Shown: in pieces, positions 37,777 to 48,634 of the stretch
How the letters are laid out: each line of letters begins with the position of its first letter
Position numbering within the stretch: position 1 is the stretch's first letter
Assembly (NCBI RefSeq): GCF_024355225.1
Contig: NZ_VCNH01000008.1
Location: 2,294,001 to 2,358,000, forward strand
Length of the DNA: 64,000 nt
Reading direction: 5' to 3'
From: Roseovarius sp. M141
GTDB lineage: Bacteria > Pseudomonadota > Alphaproteobacteria > Rhodobacterales > Rhodobacteraceae
Position numbers and translations under genes: made by a program
The notes under the pieces: generated by a model
What the model was told of the DNA's origin: nothing
Database searches by the model: none
The model's input: the letters and a program-made list of their open reading frames with translations, nothing else

Positions 37777-39144
37777 TCAGACGGCTTCGGCGTGCCGATC
37801 CTGGTGCAGCGCCGACAGTTCTTCGGCCACGAGAAACGCCAGTTCCAGCGATTGCGAGGCATTGAGGCGCGGATCGCACGCGGTATGGTAGCGATCGCTC
37901 AGGTTTTCATCGGTGACGGCATGAACTCCTCCGATGCACTCGGTCACGTCCTGGCCGGTCATCTCGAAATGCACGCCACCCGGGATCGTCCCCTCGGCCT
38001 TGTGCACGGCAAAGAATTCGCGCACCTCGCGCAGCACCGCATCGAACGGGCGGGTCTTGTAGCCCGATGCCGATTTGATCGTGTTACCATGCATCGGATC
38101 GCACACCCACAGCACTTTCGCGCCTTCGGCCTGAACGGTGCGGATGAGGCGTGTCAGATGCTCCTGCACCTTGCCCGCGCCAAAGCGTGCAATCAGCGTC
38201 AGGCGCCCTGCCTCGTTCTGGGGGTTCAGCTTGGCCATAAGCGCCTTGAGATCGTCCTCGGTCATGCTGGGGCCGCATTTCAGGCCGATGGGGTTCAGTA
38301 CCCCGCTGGCAAAATTCACATGCGCGCCGTCCGGCTGTCGGGTGCGGTCGCCGATCCAGATCATGTGGCCAGATCCGCCCAACCAGTTGCCCGATGTACT
38401 GTCGAGGCGGGTCAGCGCCTCCTCATACTCCAGCAGAAGCGATTCGTGGCTGGTGTAAAAATCCACCGTCTGAAGCGCTTCGATGCTGGCGCTGTCGATA
38501 CCGGCCGCACGCATGAAGTCCAGCGCATCGCCGATACGCCCGGCCATCTTGCGATAGCGCGCGGCCTTCTCGCCCTCGGTAAAGCTCAGGGTCCAGCTGT
38601 GGACCTTGTTCATGTCGGCATAGCCGCCCTTGGAAAACGCGCGCAGCAGGTTCAGCGTCGCCGCCGATTGGGTGTACGCCTGCAACATCTTGGTGGGGTC
38701 CGGCGCGCGCGCAGCCACGGAAAATGGCAATTCATTGATGATGTCGCCGCGGTAGCTGGGCAGTTCTACGCCATCCACCGTTTCGGTCGGGGCGCTGCGT
38801 GGCTTGGCAAACTGGCCGGCCATGCGGCCGACCTTGACCACCGGAACCTTGGCGCCAAACGTCAGCACCATTGCCATTTGCAGCATTACCTTGAACGTGT
38901 CGCGGATCGCATCGGCGCTGAACTGATCAAACGCCTCGGCACAATCGCCGCCCTGCAGCAGGAACGCATCGCCGCGCGACGCCGCGCCCAACTGCGCCTT
39001 GAGCCTGCGGGCCTCGCCGGCAAAGACCAGCGGCGGAAACTGCGACAGACGCGCCTCGACTGCGTTCAACGCACCCGAATCGGTGTAGACTGGCATCTGG
39101 ATGCGCGGCTTGTCGCGCCAGTCGGATTTTGTCCATTCTGCCAT
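37777..39144 (-). CDS. aroG: 3-deoxy-7-phosphoheptulonate synthase, class II
   Basis: First enzyme of the shikimate pathway, which condenses phosphoenolpyruvate and erythrose 4-phosphate. The 455-residue length, the start [30 protein letters not shown], the [14 protein letters not shown] segment and [10 protein letters not shown] are all of the class II (plant/actinobacterial) type, not AroF/G/H of E. coli. The ATG at 39144 is preceded by CGGAGTG. It stands alone and is probably not allosterically tuned in the E. coli way. The symbol aroG is used for class II in this group by convention. Confidence 0.95.
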   Translation of the reverse strand: MAEWTKSDWRDKPRIQMPVYTDSGALNAVEARLSQFPPLVFAGEARRLKAQLGAASRGDAFLLQGGDCAEAFDQFSADAIRDTFKVMLQMAMVLTFGAKVPVVKVGRMAGQFAKPRSAPTETVDGVELPSYRGDIINELPFSVAARAPDPTKMLQAYTQSAATLNLLRAFSKGGYADMNKVHSWTLSFTEGEKAARYRKMAGRIGDALDFMRAAGIDSASIEALQTVDFYTSHESLLLEYEEALTRLDSTSGNWLGGSGHMIWIGDRTRQPDGAHVNFASGVLNPIGLKCGPSMTEDDLKALMAKLNPQNEAGRLTLIARFGAGKVQEHLTRLIRTVQAEGAKVLWVCDPMHGNTIKSASGYKTRPFDAVLREVREFFAVHKAEGTIPGGVHFEMTGQDVTECIGGVHAVTDENLSDRYHTACDPRLNASQSLELAFLVAEELSALHQDRHAEAV

Positions 39145-39317
39145 TGTCTGCACTCCGCACTTTAAGCAAATCTGAACCGGCTATATACTAAAGACGCCGC
39201 CGAGTGACCATACGAATATTGCTGCGGCGCGGCCAAATCCGCGTTCAATCTCTTGTCAAACACGACTTTTTCGTGGAACACGGATAAACACCGAGCGGTA
39301 GCGGAGGATACGGATCC

Positions 39318-40319
39318 ATGCCCAGACCCCAGCAGCAAAACCCGCCTGGCACACAAAATGCCCCGCGCCGCTTTGTATTTGTCTTGCTGGACAGCTTCAC
39401 ATTGCTCAGCTTTGCAGCCGCTATCGAATGTCTGCGCATCGCGAACCGTATGGCCGAGACGCCGCTTTACGATTGGACGGTGATCGGTGACGGCGGCGAC
39501 GTTATCGTCTGTTCCGCCGGCGCGCGCTTTCAACTGGACGGACCATTGGGCGAGCTGTCGCGAGATGATACCGTGCTGCTGTGCGGCGGAATCGAGATTC
39601 ATCAGGCCGCGACCAAGCGCATGCTGAACTGGCTGCGCCGCGAAGCCCGGCGCGGGCTGAAAATCGGTGGACTTTGCACGGCATCCTACCTTCTGGCGCG
39701 CGCCGGTTTGCTGGATGGCAAGCGCGCGACGATACATTGGGAAAACCACGACAGCTTTGCCGAGGAATTTCCCGAGGTTGATCTGACGAAATCGGTCTTT
39801 ACCATCGACGGCAACCGCATGACGACGGCAGGCGGCACGTCATCCATCGATCTGATGCTGGGCATCATTGCGCGGGACCATGACGAAAAGCTGGCCAACG
39901 CCGTTGCGGATCAGTTGATCTACTCCTCTATCCGCACCGATCAGGACACTCAGCGCCTGTCAGTGCCCACCCGTATCGGCGTGCGACACCCCAAGCTGAG
40001 CCAGGTCATCCAGATGATGGAGGCCAATATAGAAGAGCCGATCAGCCCGGCAATACTGGCGCGCGATGCCGGCATGTCGACCCGGCAATTGGAGCGTCTG
40101 TTCCGCCGCTATCTCAGCCGCTCGCCCAAGCGCTACTATATGGAGTTGCGGCTGCAAAAGGCGCGCAACCTGCTGATGCAGACCGATATGACGGTGATCA
40201 ACGTGGCGCTGGCCTGCGGATTTTCGTCGCCGTCGCATTTCTCGAAATGCTATCGCGCGCATTACAACACCACGCCCTACCGCGAACGCGGCACGCAATC
40301 ATCGCGGTTGTCGGTCTGA
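39318..40319 (+). CDS. GlxA-family transcriptional regulator (DJ-1-like + AraC)
   Basis: A 333-residue regulator. Residues about 15-200 form a DJ-1/PfpI (class I amidotransferase-like) domain with the nucleophile-elbow-like GLCTASYLLARAGLL; residues about 235-325 form an AraC helix-turn-helix pair (AGMSTRQLERLFRRYL and NVALACGFSSPSHFSKCY). Such regulators in alphaproteobacteria sense quaternary amines (glycine betaine, carnitine, dimethylglycine). The target is not adjacent: it is divergent from DAHP synthase and converges on an aldose dehydrogenase gene with a gap of 3 bases. Confidence 0.9.
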   Translation: MPRPQQQNPPGTQNAPRRFVFVLLDSFTLLSFAAAIECLRIANRMAETPLYDWTVIGDGGDVIVCSAGARFQLDGPLGELSRDDTVLLCGGIEIHQAATKRMLNWLRREARRGLKIGGLCTASYLLARAGLLDGKRATIHWENHDSFAEEFPEVDLTKSVFTIDGNRMTTAGGTSSIDLMLGIIARDHDEKLANAVADQLIYSSIRTDQDTQRLSVPTRIGVRHPKLSQVIQMMEANIEEPISPAILARDAGMSTRQLERLFRRYLSRSPKRYYMELRLQKARNLLMQTDMTVINVALACGFSSPSHFSKCYRAHYNTTPYRERGTQSSRLSV

Positions 40320-40322
40320 CGT

Positions 40323-41414
40323 TCACGGTGAAAGGCGATACAGCGCCCCGTTCCCTTCGCTGAGAAACCAGATCGTGCCATCTGGCGCCTCGCGAATGTC
40401 GCGTACGCGGGCCGTTTCGGGGCCTTGCAAGCGTTGAGCCTCGCGCAGCGGATCGCCCGAGAGGCGGGAGATAAAGCCAAATTTTAGCGATCCGGCAAAG
40501 AAATCACCCTGCCATTCCGGCCAGATCTGCCCGGAATAGACCATCAGCCCGGAGGGCGCGATGCTGGGATCCCAGTAGAATGCGGGTTGCTCCATCCCCG
40601 GCTTTGCCGTGCCCTCGCCTATTTTCCCGCCCGAGTAATGCCTGCCATAAGAGATGACGGGCCAGCCATAATTGGCACCTTTGGCGATTAGGTTCACCTC
40701 GTCGCCACCCTTGGCGCCATGCTCGGTGATCCAGAGATTTCCGTCCGTGTCCAGGCTTGCCCCCTGCGGATTACGGTGTCCGTAGGACCAGATTGCCGGG
40801 CTGGCGCCCTCGCGGCTTGTAAATGGGTTCTCAGGTGCCGGATCACCGCTGCGCGTCAGACGCAGAACACTGCCGTTTTCGCGTCCCAGATCCTGCGCAG
40901 ACGGGCGATCGCCCCGCTCCCCCACGGTCATGAATAGCGTGCCATCCGGCGCCTCGACCAGACGTGACCCGAAATGTCGGCCACCCCTGCTGCCTGCGGC
41001 GATCTGATAGAGGACGCGCCAATCGGTCAGCGTGTTTGCCCCGCGTTCCAGCCGTGCCGTGGCCAGCGCGGTGCCAGTGCCGCGCCCCTGCCTTATGGCC
41101 TGGGTAAAATAGAGTTGCCGAGTCTGAGCGAAATCGCGCGGCACCAGAATATCCAGCAGACCACCCTGCCCGATATCCGCAACCGGACCAACGCCGCCGA
41201 CAGCGCTTTTGCGCCCCTCGCTCAGCCGCCAGAGATGCCCGCGTTTTTCGGTAATCAGGACACTGCCATCGGGCAGAAATCCAAAGGCCCACGGGCCATT
41301 CAGCGCGTCCGCCATCTGCGTCACGCGCAAGGGGCCGGACGGCCCGTCAAGCGTTTGCGCGCCAAGTGGTGCAGCCAACCAGAGAACGGCAAGGAGAAGG
41401 CGAAAATATCTCAT
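40323..41414 (-). CDS. PQQ-dependent aldose sugar dehydrogenase family protein
   Basis: A 363-residue secreted protein with a signal peptide (cleavage near LGAQ, residue 20) and the beta-propeller wording of soluble aldose sugar dehydrogenases (Yli/Asd type): ALNGPWAFGFLPDGSVLITE, a His-containing YHR-like active-site region YGHRNPQGASL, WITEHGAKGGDEVN and GANYGWPVISYG. It would oxidise sugars in the periplasm with PQQ. No PQQ genes are in the window, so cofactor supply is unknown. It follows dxs at a distance of 96 bases in the same direction. Confidence 0.88.
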   Translation of the reverse strand: MRYFRLLLAVLWLAAPLGAQTLDGPSGPLRVTQMADALNGPWAFGFLPDGSVLITEKRGHLWRLSEGRKSAVGGVGPVADIGQGGLLDILVPRDFAQTRQLYFTQAIRQGRGTGTALATARLERGANTLTDWRVLYQIAAGSRGGRHFGSRLVEAPDGTLFMTVGERGDRPSAQDLGRENGSVLRLTRSGDPAPENPFTSREGASPAIWSYGHRNPQGASLDTDGNLWITEHGAKGGDEVNLIAKGANYGWPVISYGRHYSGGKIGEGTAKPGMEQPAFYWDPSIAPSGLMVYSGQIWPEWQGDFFAGSLKFGFISRLSGDPLREAQRLQGPETARVRDIREAPDGTIWFLSEGNGALYRLSP

Positions 41415-41510
41415 CGCCCTTAGATAAGACGTAAATTTCCTAAGAAAAGGTTGTCAGAGCTTCTGATGTTTGTCGTACGACCTGTGGATATCTACCCGCA
41501 GGCCAAACGA

Positions 41511-43451
41511 TCAGGCCCGTTTTCCTGCCATCTGGGCCACGCCCAGAACCTCCAGCACCTTTGCCTCGATCTCTTGCGCACCCATGCCCGCGACCGCGTA
41601 CATGTCCGCTGGACTGGCCTGATCGATAAAGATATCCGGCAGCACCATCGAGCGGAATTTCAGCCCGTGATCGAAGACGCCCTCATCAGCCAATAGCTGC
41701 GCGACATGACTGCCAAAGCCGCCAACGGCGCCCTCCTCGACCGTGATCAGCGCCTCGTGATCGCCCGCCAGTTTCAGGATTATGTCACGGTCCAGCGGCT
41801 TGGCAAAGCGGGCGTCGGCGATGGTCGGCGTGATGCCCTTGGCCGATAATGCCTCGGCGGCGCGGCGCACCTCGCCCAGACGGGTGCCAAAGCTGAGGAT
41901 CGCCACGCGGCTGCCCTCGGCGATCATACGGCCCTTGCCGATTTCCAGCGGAACGCCGCGGTCGGGCATGGTGACGCCCTCGCCTTCGCCGCGCGGATAA
42001 CGGAATGCAATCGGGCCGTCGTCATGCGCGGCGGCGGTCGCGACCATATGCACCAGTTCGGCCTCATCCGCTGCGGCCATGACGACGAATCCCGGCAGGT
42101 TGGCCAGAAACGCGATGTCGTAGCTGCCCGCATGGGTCGCGCCGTCGGCGCCCACCAGCCCCGCGCGGTCAATGGCAAAGCGCACCGGCAGGCGCTGAAT
42201 CGCGACGTCATGCACGACTTGATCGTAGCCGCGTTGCAGGAAGGTTGAATAGAGCGCGCAGAACGGGCGCAGGCCCCCTGCAGCCATGCCGGCGGCAAAG
42301 GTGACAGCATGCTGCTCGGCAATGCCCACATCGAAGCAGCGCGAAGGATACCGCTCTGCCATCAGGCCAAGACCGGTACCGTCCGGCATTGCCGCCGTAA
42401 CTGCGACGATGCGCTCATCCTTGGCCGCATGATCCACCAGCGCCCGACCAAAGACCGACGTATAACTGGGCGCATTGCTGGGTGGTTTGCTCTGCTTGCC
42501 GGTGGTGATGTCGAATTTCGCCGTTGCGTGGCCACCATCGTCGGCGCCTTCTGCGGGGGCGTATCCCTTGCCCTTTTTGGTCAGCACATGGATCAGCATC
42601 GGCCCCGTGGCGCGCTGATGCACCATGCGCAGGATCGGCAAGAGCTGCTCCATGTCGTGCCCGTCGATGGGGCCGATATAGGAAAATCCAAGCTCTTCGA
42701 ACAGGGTGCCGCCCACGGCCAACCCCTTGAGCATGTCGCGCGCCCGGCGCGCACCCTCCTGAAAGGGGGTCGGCAAAAGGGAAACGGCGCCTTTGGCCGC
42801 GGCCTTCAACTCCTGAAACGGCTGCTCGGCGTAAAGGCGTGACAGATAGGAAGACAGCGCGCCGACCGGGGGGGCGATGGACATTTCATTGTCATTGAGG
42901 ATGACGAACAGCCGCTTACCCAGCGCCCCGGCGTTGTTCATCGCCTCGAACGCCATGCCCGCGCTCATCGCGCCGTCGCCGATCACGGCCACCGCGTCCC
43001 CATGCCCGGTGTCGCAGGCCCCGCCCAGATCGCGCGCCACGGCAAAGCCGAGCGCCGCGCTGATCGAGGTGCTGGAATGGGCCGCGCCGAACGGGTCGTA
43101 GGGCGATTCCGACCGCTTGGTAAAGCCGCTGATACCGTCCTTCTGGCGCAGCGTCTTCATCCGGTCCCGGCGCCCTGTCAGGATCTTGTGCGGATAGCTT
43201 TGATGACTGACGTCCCAGATGATCTTGTCCCGGGGCGCGTCGAACACCGCGTGCAGCGCAACCGTCAGTTCGACCACGCCAAGGCCCGCGCCCAGATGCC
43301 CGCCGGTTTGCGATACCGTGCGGATGGTCTCGCCGCGCAGCTCGTCCGCCAGTCTGCAAAGGTCACGGTCACCCAGCCGCTTCATATCGGCGGGGCTGGC
43401 AATTTGGTCCAGCAGCGGTGTCTTTGGCTCTGTCTTCGGCTCGGTGGTCAT
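41511..43451 (-). CDS. dxs: 1-deoxy-D-xylulose-5-phosphate synthase
   Basis: A thiamine-diphosphate enzyme of 646 residues that joins pyruvate and glyceraldehyde 3-phosphate in the non-mevalonate isoprenoid route. Seen: [17 protein letters not shown], the ThDP site [30 protein letters not shown], and the transketolase-like [13 protein letters not shown] with its catalytic Glu. It follows ispA by 27 bases and xseB upstream, forming the conserved xseB-ispA-dxs operon. Confidence 0.97.
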   Translation of the reverse strand: MTTEPKTEPKTPLLDQIASPADMKRLGDRDLCRLADELRGETIRTVSQTGGHLGAGLGVVELTVALHAVFDAPRDKIIWDVSHQSYPHKILTGRRDRMKTLRQKDGISGFTKRSESPYDPFGAAHSSTSISAALGFAVARDLGGACDTGHGDAVAVIGDGAMSAGMAFEAMNNAGALGKRLFVILNDNEMSIAPPVGALSSYLSRLYAEQPFQELKAAAKGAVSLLPTPFQEGARRARDMLKGLAVGGTLFEELGFSYIGPIDGHDMEQLLPILRMVHQRATGPMLIHVLTKKGKGYAPAEGADDGGHATAKFDITTGKQSKPPSNAPSYTSVFGRALVDHAAKDERIVAVTAAMPDGTGLGLMAERYPSRCFDVGIAEQHAVTFAAGMAAGGLRPFCALYSTFLQRGYDQVVHDVAIQRLPVRFAIDRAGLVGADGATHAGSYDIAFLANLPGFVVMAAADEAELVHMVATAAAHDDGPIAFRYPRGEGEGVTMPDRGVPLEIGKGRMIAEGSRVAILSFGTRLGEVRRAAEALSAKGITPTIADARFAKPLDRDIILKLAGDHEALITVEEGAVGGFGSHVAQLLADEGVFDHGLKFRSMVLPDIFIDQASPADMYAVAGMGAQEIEAKVLEVLGVAQMAGKRA

Positions 43452-43478
43452 GGCACTGCCCCTCCCCGGGGCGTCAGG

Positions 43479-44339
43479 TCAGCTGTGACGCGAGATAGCG
43501 AAGCGCGCGGTCTGCTGCAAGGTCGTCGCATCCGCGCCATAGTCAGATAGCGCATCGCAGGCATCGTCAACCAGCGTGGCGGCGCGCGTCCGTGCGCCGT
43601 CCAGCCCCAGCAGCGACACGAATGTCGCCTTGCCGGCCTCTGCATCCTTGCCCACTGCCTTGCCTGCTGCGGCGGCGTCACCGGTGACGTCGATTACATC
43701 GTCATGGATCTGAAACGCCTGCCCCATCGCGGCGGCATAGCGGATCAGCGGTGCGGGGTCAGCGTCGGCCATGCGCGCGCCGACGGCCGCGCTCCACTCG
43801 AACAGGGCGCCGGTTTTACCGGCCTGAAGCGCGGTGATCCGGTCCAGCGACAGCGGCGTCTGCGCGCGCTCGGCCGCCATGTCCAGCGCCTGCCCTAATA
43901 CCATGCCCTGCCCGCCGGCGGCGCGCGCAAGAGTCTGCGCCAGCTCGGCGCGTACATCGCCGCTGCCCACCTCGGGATGCACGACCAGCTGAAACGCCAG
44001 CGCCTGAAGGGCGTCGCCCGTCAACACAGCGGTCATTTCATCCCATTTGACATGCACGGTGGGCTGTCCGCGCCGCTCCGCATCGTCATCCATGCAGGGC
44101 AGATCATCATGTACAAGGCTGTAGGCATGCATCGCCTCGATCGCCGTGGCGGGCCAGATCGCCCTCGCAGCACCGACCCCATGCAGCCGCGCACCCTCCA
44201 GCACCAAAAATGCGCGCAGCCGCTTGCCGCCCTGCGTGGCATGACGCATGGCATCGCCGACATGCCCCGAATAGGGGCGCAATACCTGCGCCAGATGCGC
44301 GGCGATGTCGCGTGCGGCGGCGTCCAGTTGCGTCTGCAC
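43479..44339 (-). CDS. ispA: Farnesyl/geranylgeranyl diphosphate synthase
   Basis: A 286-residue prenyl transferase with the first Asp-rich motif DDLPCMDDD, and the second, DDVIDVTGD, in the right order and spacing. The residues before the first motif (YSLVH) give a small-pocket type with farnesyl diphosphate as the likely product. The start is GTG at 44339. It lies between xseB (6 bases upstream) and dxs, so the operon supplies both precursor and product steps of isoprenoid synthesis. Confidence 0.94.
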   Translation of the reverse strand: MQTQLDAAARDIAAHLAQVLRPYSGHVGDAMRHATQGGKRLRAFLVLEGARLHGVGAARAIWPATAIEAMHAYSLVHDDLPCMDDDAERRGQPTVHVKWDEMTAVLTGDALQALAFQLVVHPEVGSGDVRAELAQTLARAAGGQGMVLGQALDMAAERAQTPLSLDRITALQAGKTGALFEWSAAVGARMADADPAPLIRYAAAMGQAFQIHDDVIDVTGDAAAAGKAVGKDAEAGKATFVSLLGLDGARTRAATLVDDACDALSDYGADATTLQQTARFAISRHS

Positions 44340-44345
44340 GGGGGG

Positions 44346-44588
44346 TTACAAGCCTTCGACGGGCTTGGTCCCGCTGGGCTGCCCATCGCCGTCCAGAGTT
44401 ATGGCAGCGACCTTTTCCTCGGCCTCTTTCAGCTTGGCCTCGCAGCGCTTCTTCAGCGCCGCGCCGCGTTCGTACAATGTAATGGACTCGTCCAGCGCAA
44501 CATCGCCGCGCTCCAGCCGCCCGACCACCTGCTCCAGCTCGGCCATGGCCTGTTCGAACGTCATATCGGCTACGGGGGTATCGCTCAT
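44346..44588 (-). CDS. xseB: Exodeoxyribonuclease VII small subunit
   Basis: An 80-residue alpha-helical protein, the usual length for XseB, with the family core TFEQAMAELEQVVGRLERGD and LDESITLYERGAAL. It associates with XseA (not in the window) to degrade single-stranded DNA. The ATG at 44588 is chosen because it gives the family length; an open frame reaches back to 44687. It is the first gene of the xseB-ispA-dxs operon. Confidence 0.94.
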   Translation of the reverse strand: MSDTPVADMTFEQAMAELEQVVGRLERGDVALDESITLYERGAALKKRCEAKLKEAEEKVAAITLDGDGQPSGTKPVEGL

Positions 44589-44727
44589 CTGGGGCGTGTC
44601 CTTTGTCTGGATTTGCAGGGGCCGGCGGCTTGCTTTGGCGGCTAACATAGACGTGCGGTCTGCGGGGTTCAATCGGCAGGCGGGCATTTAGGTTGACCAG
44701 CTCGCGTGCCTGCGATTGACTGCGCGG

Positions 44728-45705
44728 ATGATCGCCAAACTGCCGCCCCTTCCCGATCTTGACGCCATGATGCAGATCACCGCGCGGCTGGAGTATGCGC
44801 GCACGCATACGCCCTGCCTAAAAGGGGCCGAGGCCGGCGATCTGATCCGCCACGTGCCGGGCAAGAGGGCGGTCTTTCGCGGCACGCTGGACGGGCGGGA
44901 CGTGATATTCCGGCTGAACCTGACGTCTGAAAATGGTGCGACCCAGCGCGAATGGGACGAATTGCAGCGCATCTGGCCCTATATGGCGACCGGCGATTTG
45001 CGCACCCCCGAGCCGATCTGCGCCAGCCTTGATGCCGGTATCATCGTGCAGGAGCGCATCACCGGCACGCCCCTTCTGGAACTGCTTTACGCGCTGGAAC
45101 CGCAGGCCCGCGCCAAATGGCTCGCCCCTGCCGCCGCATGGCTACGCCAAAGCACAGCCATGTCCCAAGGTTGGCGCGCGGCGGCGCCGGATCGCTGGAT
45201 CGCCCGCGCCGAGGCGGCATCGGCCCAACAGCCCTTCGCACAGCTGCGCGCGCTGGAGGTGGCGATCCTGTCCCAGATGCGCCGCCTTGCACCCGATGTA
45301 GCTGCTGTGCCGTGGCGCACGGCGATTTGCCACGGCGATTACCACCCTAACAATCTGATCGCGCAGGGCATGCGCCTGACCGGCATCGACCTCGGGGGGT
45401 CGCAGCGGCTGCCATTGCTCAAGGACGCCGCGCGATTTGCCATGCATATGGGCCGCCGCCGCCTGCGCCTGTCGGGCATCACCTGCCTTGGCGTCGACCG
45501 CACCTGCCTGACGACCTTTGCCGATACGCTGGACATGTCCGCACAAGAACGCGGCGCGGTCCTGCCCTTCTTCCTCGCGTTCGAGGCCCTGATCCGGGTG
45601 GAAAACACCGGGCTGCCTGCCGGGCGGATCAGACGCGCGGAAAAAATGTATCGCGCCCTGCTGCAGGATCTGGAGCGCACCGGGTCGGCCGCGCCACTGT
45701 TATGA
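44728..45705 (+). CDS. Phosphotransferase of the aminoglycoside/choline kinase family
   Basis: About 325 residues with a protein-kinase-like fold. The catalytic loop ICHGDYHPNNLIAQG (HxDxxxxN) is followed by GIDLGG in place of the usual D(F/W)(E/G). The N-lobe has LNLTSENGATQREWDEL and the ATP-lid region. It may phosphorylate a small molecule such as choline, a sugar or a metabolite. No specific substrate can be assigned. A TTG at 44716 is an alternative start. Divergent from xseB across a gap of about 140 bases. Confidence 0.75.
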   Translation: MIAKLPPLPDLDAMMQITARLEYARTHTPCLKGAEAGDLIRHVPGKRAVFRGTLDGRDVIFRLNLTSENGATQREWDELQRIWPYMATGDLRTPEPICASLDAGIIVQERITGTPLLELLYALEPQARAKWLAPAAAWLRQSTAMSQGWRAAAPDRWIARAEAASAQQPFAQLRALEVAILSQMRRLAPDVAAVPWRTAICHGDYHPNNLIAQGMRLTGIDLGGSQRLPLLKDAARFAMHMGRRRLRLSGITCLGVDRTCLTTFADTLDMSAQERGAVLPFFLAFEALIRVENTGLPAGRIRRAEKMYRALLQDLERTGSAAPLL

Positions 45706-45871
45706 CTGCGGGCCTTGATGTGCGCCGCCGACGCCAGCGCGATCAGGAATTCGACTGAAAGTATGAGAGCGCCGCCGCCACAGAACCTCGCCGCAACGCT
45801 GGCGCTTATTGTTAAATATCTTGGCGCATCGCTGGTGCCCACCCGAAGACGTCTTTTACGTGTCTACGCAA

Positions 45872-45896
45872 GAGGCCGACCCTCTGGGCCGGCCTC
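45872..45896. terminator. Hairpin between the phosphotransferase gene and lon
   Basis: GAGGCCG (45872-45878) and CGGCCTC (45890-45896) pair around an 11-base loop. No strong T-run is present on either side, so termination would be weak. It stands between two convergent genes. Confidence 0.4.
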
Positions 45897-45947
45897 CTTG
45901 TCGCCATGCTTAGCGTTCAAGGGTTGAACTCTATCGCCGCACTCCGC

Positions 45948-48359
45948 TCAATGTGCGGTCGCGCCCGATCCATCACGCCCGGTCTTGAGCGCAGCCTCGG
46001 CGGCGGCGGCCTCCTCGGCAGCTTCGTCCCATTCGATGGGCTCGGGTGCGCGCGTCAGTGCCAGACGCAGGACATCGCGGACGTGGGTCACGGGAATGAT
46101 CTCAAGCCCCTGCTTCACGTTGTCAGGGATTTCCACCAGATCTTTTTCGTTTTCCTGCGGGATGATAACCGTCTTGATCCCGCCGCGCAGTGCTGCCAGT
46201 AACTTCTCCTTCAGGCCCCCGATCGGTAGCGCGTTACCGCGCAACGTCACCTCACCGGTCATGGCGATGTCCTTGCGCACCGGAATTCCGGTCAGCACCG
46301 ACACGATGGACGTCACCATAGCAAGGCCGGCACTTGGCCCGTCCTTGGGCGTCGCGCCCTCGGGGACGTGGACGTGGATATCCCATTTCTCCAGCCGCGG
46401 TGGCTTGATCCCGATGGCAGGCGCGACCGAGCGAACATAGCTGTTGGCCGCGTCGATGGATTCCTTCATCACGTCGCCCAGCTTGCCCGTGGTCTTCATC
46501 CGCCCCTTGCCCGGCAGGCGCAGCGCCTCGATATTCAGCAGCTCGCCGCCGACAGACGTATACGCCAACCCGGTCACGACACCGACCTGATCGGCATCCT
46601 CGGCCAAGCCGAATTTGTGCTTCCGCACGCCCAGAAAATCGCTCAGGTTGTCCGGCGTCACGGTAATAGATGTCGCCTGTTTCTTGATGATCTGGGTCAC
46701 CGCCTTGCGCGCAACCTTGGCGATCTCACGCTCAAGGTTCCGCACGCCCGCCTCGCGGGTGTAGTAGCGGATGATGTCGGTCAGCGCCGCGTCCGTCAGT
46801 TCGAACTCGTCTTTTTTCAGACCGTGGTTTTTGACTTGCTTTTCCAGCAGATGCTGCTTGGCGATCTCGCTCTTTTCGTCCTCGGTATAGCCGGCCAGCG
46901 GGATGATCTCCATCCGGTCCAGCAGCGGTCCGGGCATATTGTAGCTGTTCGACGTGGTCAGGAACATCACGTTCGACAGGTCATATTCGACCTCCAGATA
47001 GTGATCGACGAAGGTCGAATTCTGTTCAGGGTCCAGAACCTCCAGCATGGCCGAAGCGGGATCGCCCCGGAAATCCTGACCCATCTTGTCGATTTCATCC
47101 AGCAGGATCAGAGGGTTGGTCGTTTTGGCCTTTTTCAAGGCCTGAACGATCTTGCCGGGCATCGAGCCGATATAGGTCCGCCGGTGACCGCGGATCTCGG
47201 ATTCGTCACGCACACCGCCGAGGCTGATACGGATGAATTCGCGGCCCGTGGCCCGTGCCACGGATTTGCCCAAAGACGTCTTGCCCACGCCCGGAGGGCC
47301 GACGAGGCACATGATGGGTCCCTTCAGCTTTTTCGAGCGTTGCTGAACCGCTAGATACTCGACGATCCGCTCCTTGACCTTCTCAAGCCCGTAGTGATCG
47401 TCGTCCAATACTTTCTCGGCCCGCGCCAGATCCTTCTTCACGCGGCTTTTCACACCCCATGGGATCGAAAGCATCCAGTCCAGATAGTTGCGCACGACAG
47501 TCGCCTCGGCGCTCATCGGGCTCATGTTTTTCAGCTTTTTCAGCTCGGCCTCGGCCTTTTCCCTGGCCTCGCCGCTCAGCTTGGTGGCGGCTATGCGCGC
47601 CTCCAACTCGGCGACTTCGCCCTCGCCCTCTTCGCCATCACCCAGTTCCTTCTGAATGGCTTTCATCTGCTCATTCAGGTAATATTCGCGCTGAGTGCGT
47701 TCCATCTGCGATTTGACGCGCGTCTTGATCTTTTTCTCGACCTGCAGAACGCTCATTTCGCCTTGCATCAGGCCGTAAACCTTCTCCAGACGCTCGCTGA
47801 TAGACAGCGTTTCCAGCAGTTCCTGCTTTTGCTCGACCTCGATCCCCAGATGCCCGGCGACCAGATCGGCAAGGCGCGCTGGCTCCTCGGAATCAGACAC
47901 AGCGGCCAGGGCCTCCTCGGGGATGTTTTTCTTGACCTTTGCATAGCGCTCGAACTCGGTCGAAACACTGCGCAGCAGCGCCTCGATCGTCGTTGCGTCG
48001 CCCGGCATCTCGGTCAGATACTCGGCGCGGGCTTCAAAGAAATCTTCGTTATCCAGATATTCGGTAATCCGCACCCTCGCCACGCCCTCGACCAGCACCT
48101 TGACGGTGCCATCGGGCAGCTTCAGCAGTTGCAGGACATTGGCCAGAACACCCGCCTGATAGATGCCCTTGGCGTCCGGATCGTCGACGCTGGGGTCGAT
48201 CTGGCTGGACAGCAGGATTTGCTTGTCGTCGGCCATGACCTCTTCCAGCGCGCGCACCGATTTCTCGCGGCCCACGAAAAGCGGCACGATCATATGCGGA
48301 AATACGACGATGTCGCGCAGTGGCAGCACCGGATAGGAGGAGTTAAGAGGCTCTTGCAT
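45948..48359 (-). CDS. lon: ATP-dependent protease La (Lon)
   Basis: A soluble hexameric protease of 803 residues that degrades misfolded and regulatory proteins. The order is normal: N-terminal substrate domain, Walker [10 protein letters not shown], Walker [11 protein letters not shown], and the protease domain with catalytic Ser in [11 protein letters not shown] and Lys in [12 protein letters not shown]. It ends in a low-complexity Ala/Glu-rich tail. The 5' leader holds a 6-bp GC hairpin 21 bases from the start. Alphaproteobacterial lon is commonly heat-shock regulated; a sigma-32 promoter was not convincingly identified here. Confidence 0.97.
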   Translation of the reverse strand: MQEPLNSSYPVLPLRDIVVFPHMIVPLFVGREKSVRALEEVMADDKQILLSSQIDPSVDDPDAKGIYQAGVLANVLQLLKLPDGTVKVLVEGVARVRITEYLDNEDFFEARAEYLTEMPGDATTIEALLRSVSTEFERYAKVKKNIPEEALAAVSDSEEPARLADLVAGHLGIEVEQKQELLETLSISERLEKVYGLMQGEMSVLQVEKKIKTRVKSQMERTQREYYLNEQMKAIQKELGDGEEGEGEVAELEARIAATKLSGEAREKAEAELKKLKNMSPMSAEATVVRNYLDWMLSIPWGVKSRVKKDLARAEKVLDDDHYGLEKVKERIVEYLAVQQRSKKLKGPIMCLVGPPGVGKTSLGKSVARATGREFIRISLGGVRDESEIRGHRRTYIGSMPGKIVQALKKAKTTNPLILLDEIDKMGQDFRGDPASAMLEVLDPEQNSTFVDHYLEVEYDLSNVMFLTTSNSYNMPGPLLDRMEIIPLAGYTEDEKSEIAKQHLLEKQVKNHGLKKDEFELTDAALTDIIRYYTREAGVRNLEREIAKVARKAVTQIIKKQATSITVTPDNLSDFLGVRKHKFGLAEDADQVGVVTGLAYTSVGGELLNIEALRLPGKGRMKTTGKLGDVMKESIDAANSYVRSVAPAIGIKPPRLEKWDIHVHVPEGATPKDGPSAGLAMVTSIVSVLTGIPVRKDIAMTGEVTLRGNALPIGGLKEKLLAALRGGIKTVIIPQENEKDLVEIPDNVKQGLEIIPVTHVRDVLRLALTRAPEPIEWDEAAEEAAAAEAALKTGRDGSGATAH

Positions 48360-48380
48360 GCTCTTTCCTTATACATCGGT

Positions 48381-48396
48381 CCGGGATTCTTCCCGG
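48381..48396 (-). promoter_or_regulatory. GC stem-loop in the lon 5' leader
   Basis: CCGGGA (48381-48386) and TCCCGG (48391-48396) form a perfect 6-bp stem with a 4-base loop, 21 bases upstream of the lon ATG. It could affect mRNA stability or ribosome access, but a role is not shown. Confidence 0.45.
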
Positions 48397-48634
48397 CCCT
48401 TTATTGGCAAGAGGGCCCGGCCCCGCCCGGCGGCGGCCATGCCCTCTCCGTTATCTCAGGTTAATTTGGGGCAAGCATGCACCGCTTTCAACCTCGCGGC
48501 GTGCAGAATGACGCGCCGCCGCCACGTGGGCAAGTAGGTTACCCGCAATATTCATCTAAAAATGCACTCAGCGGGCCGGTGGCCATTTCCCACACGGCTT
48601 TTCTTGGCGAAAATACCGAAATCCGCCGCCTGCC

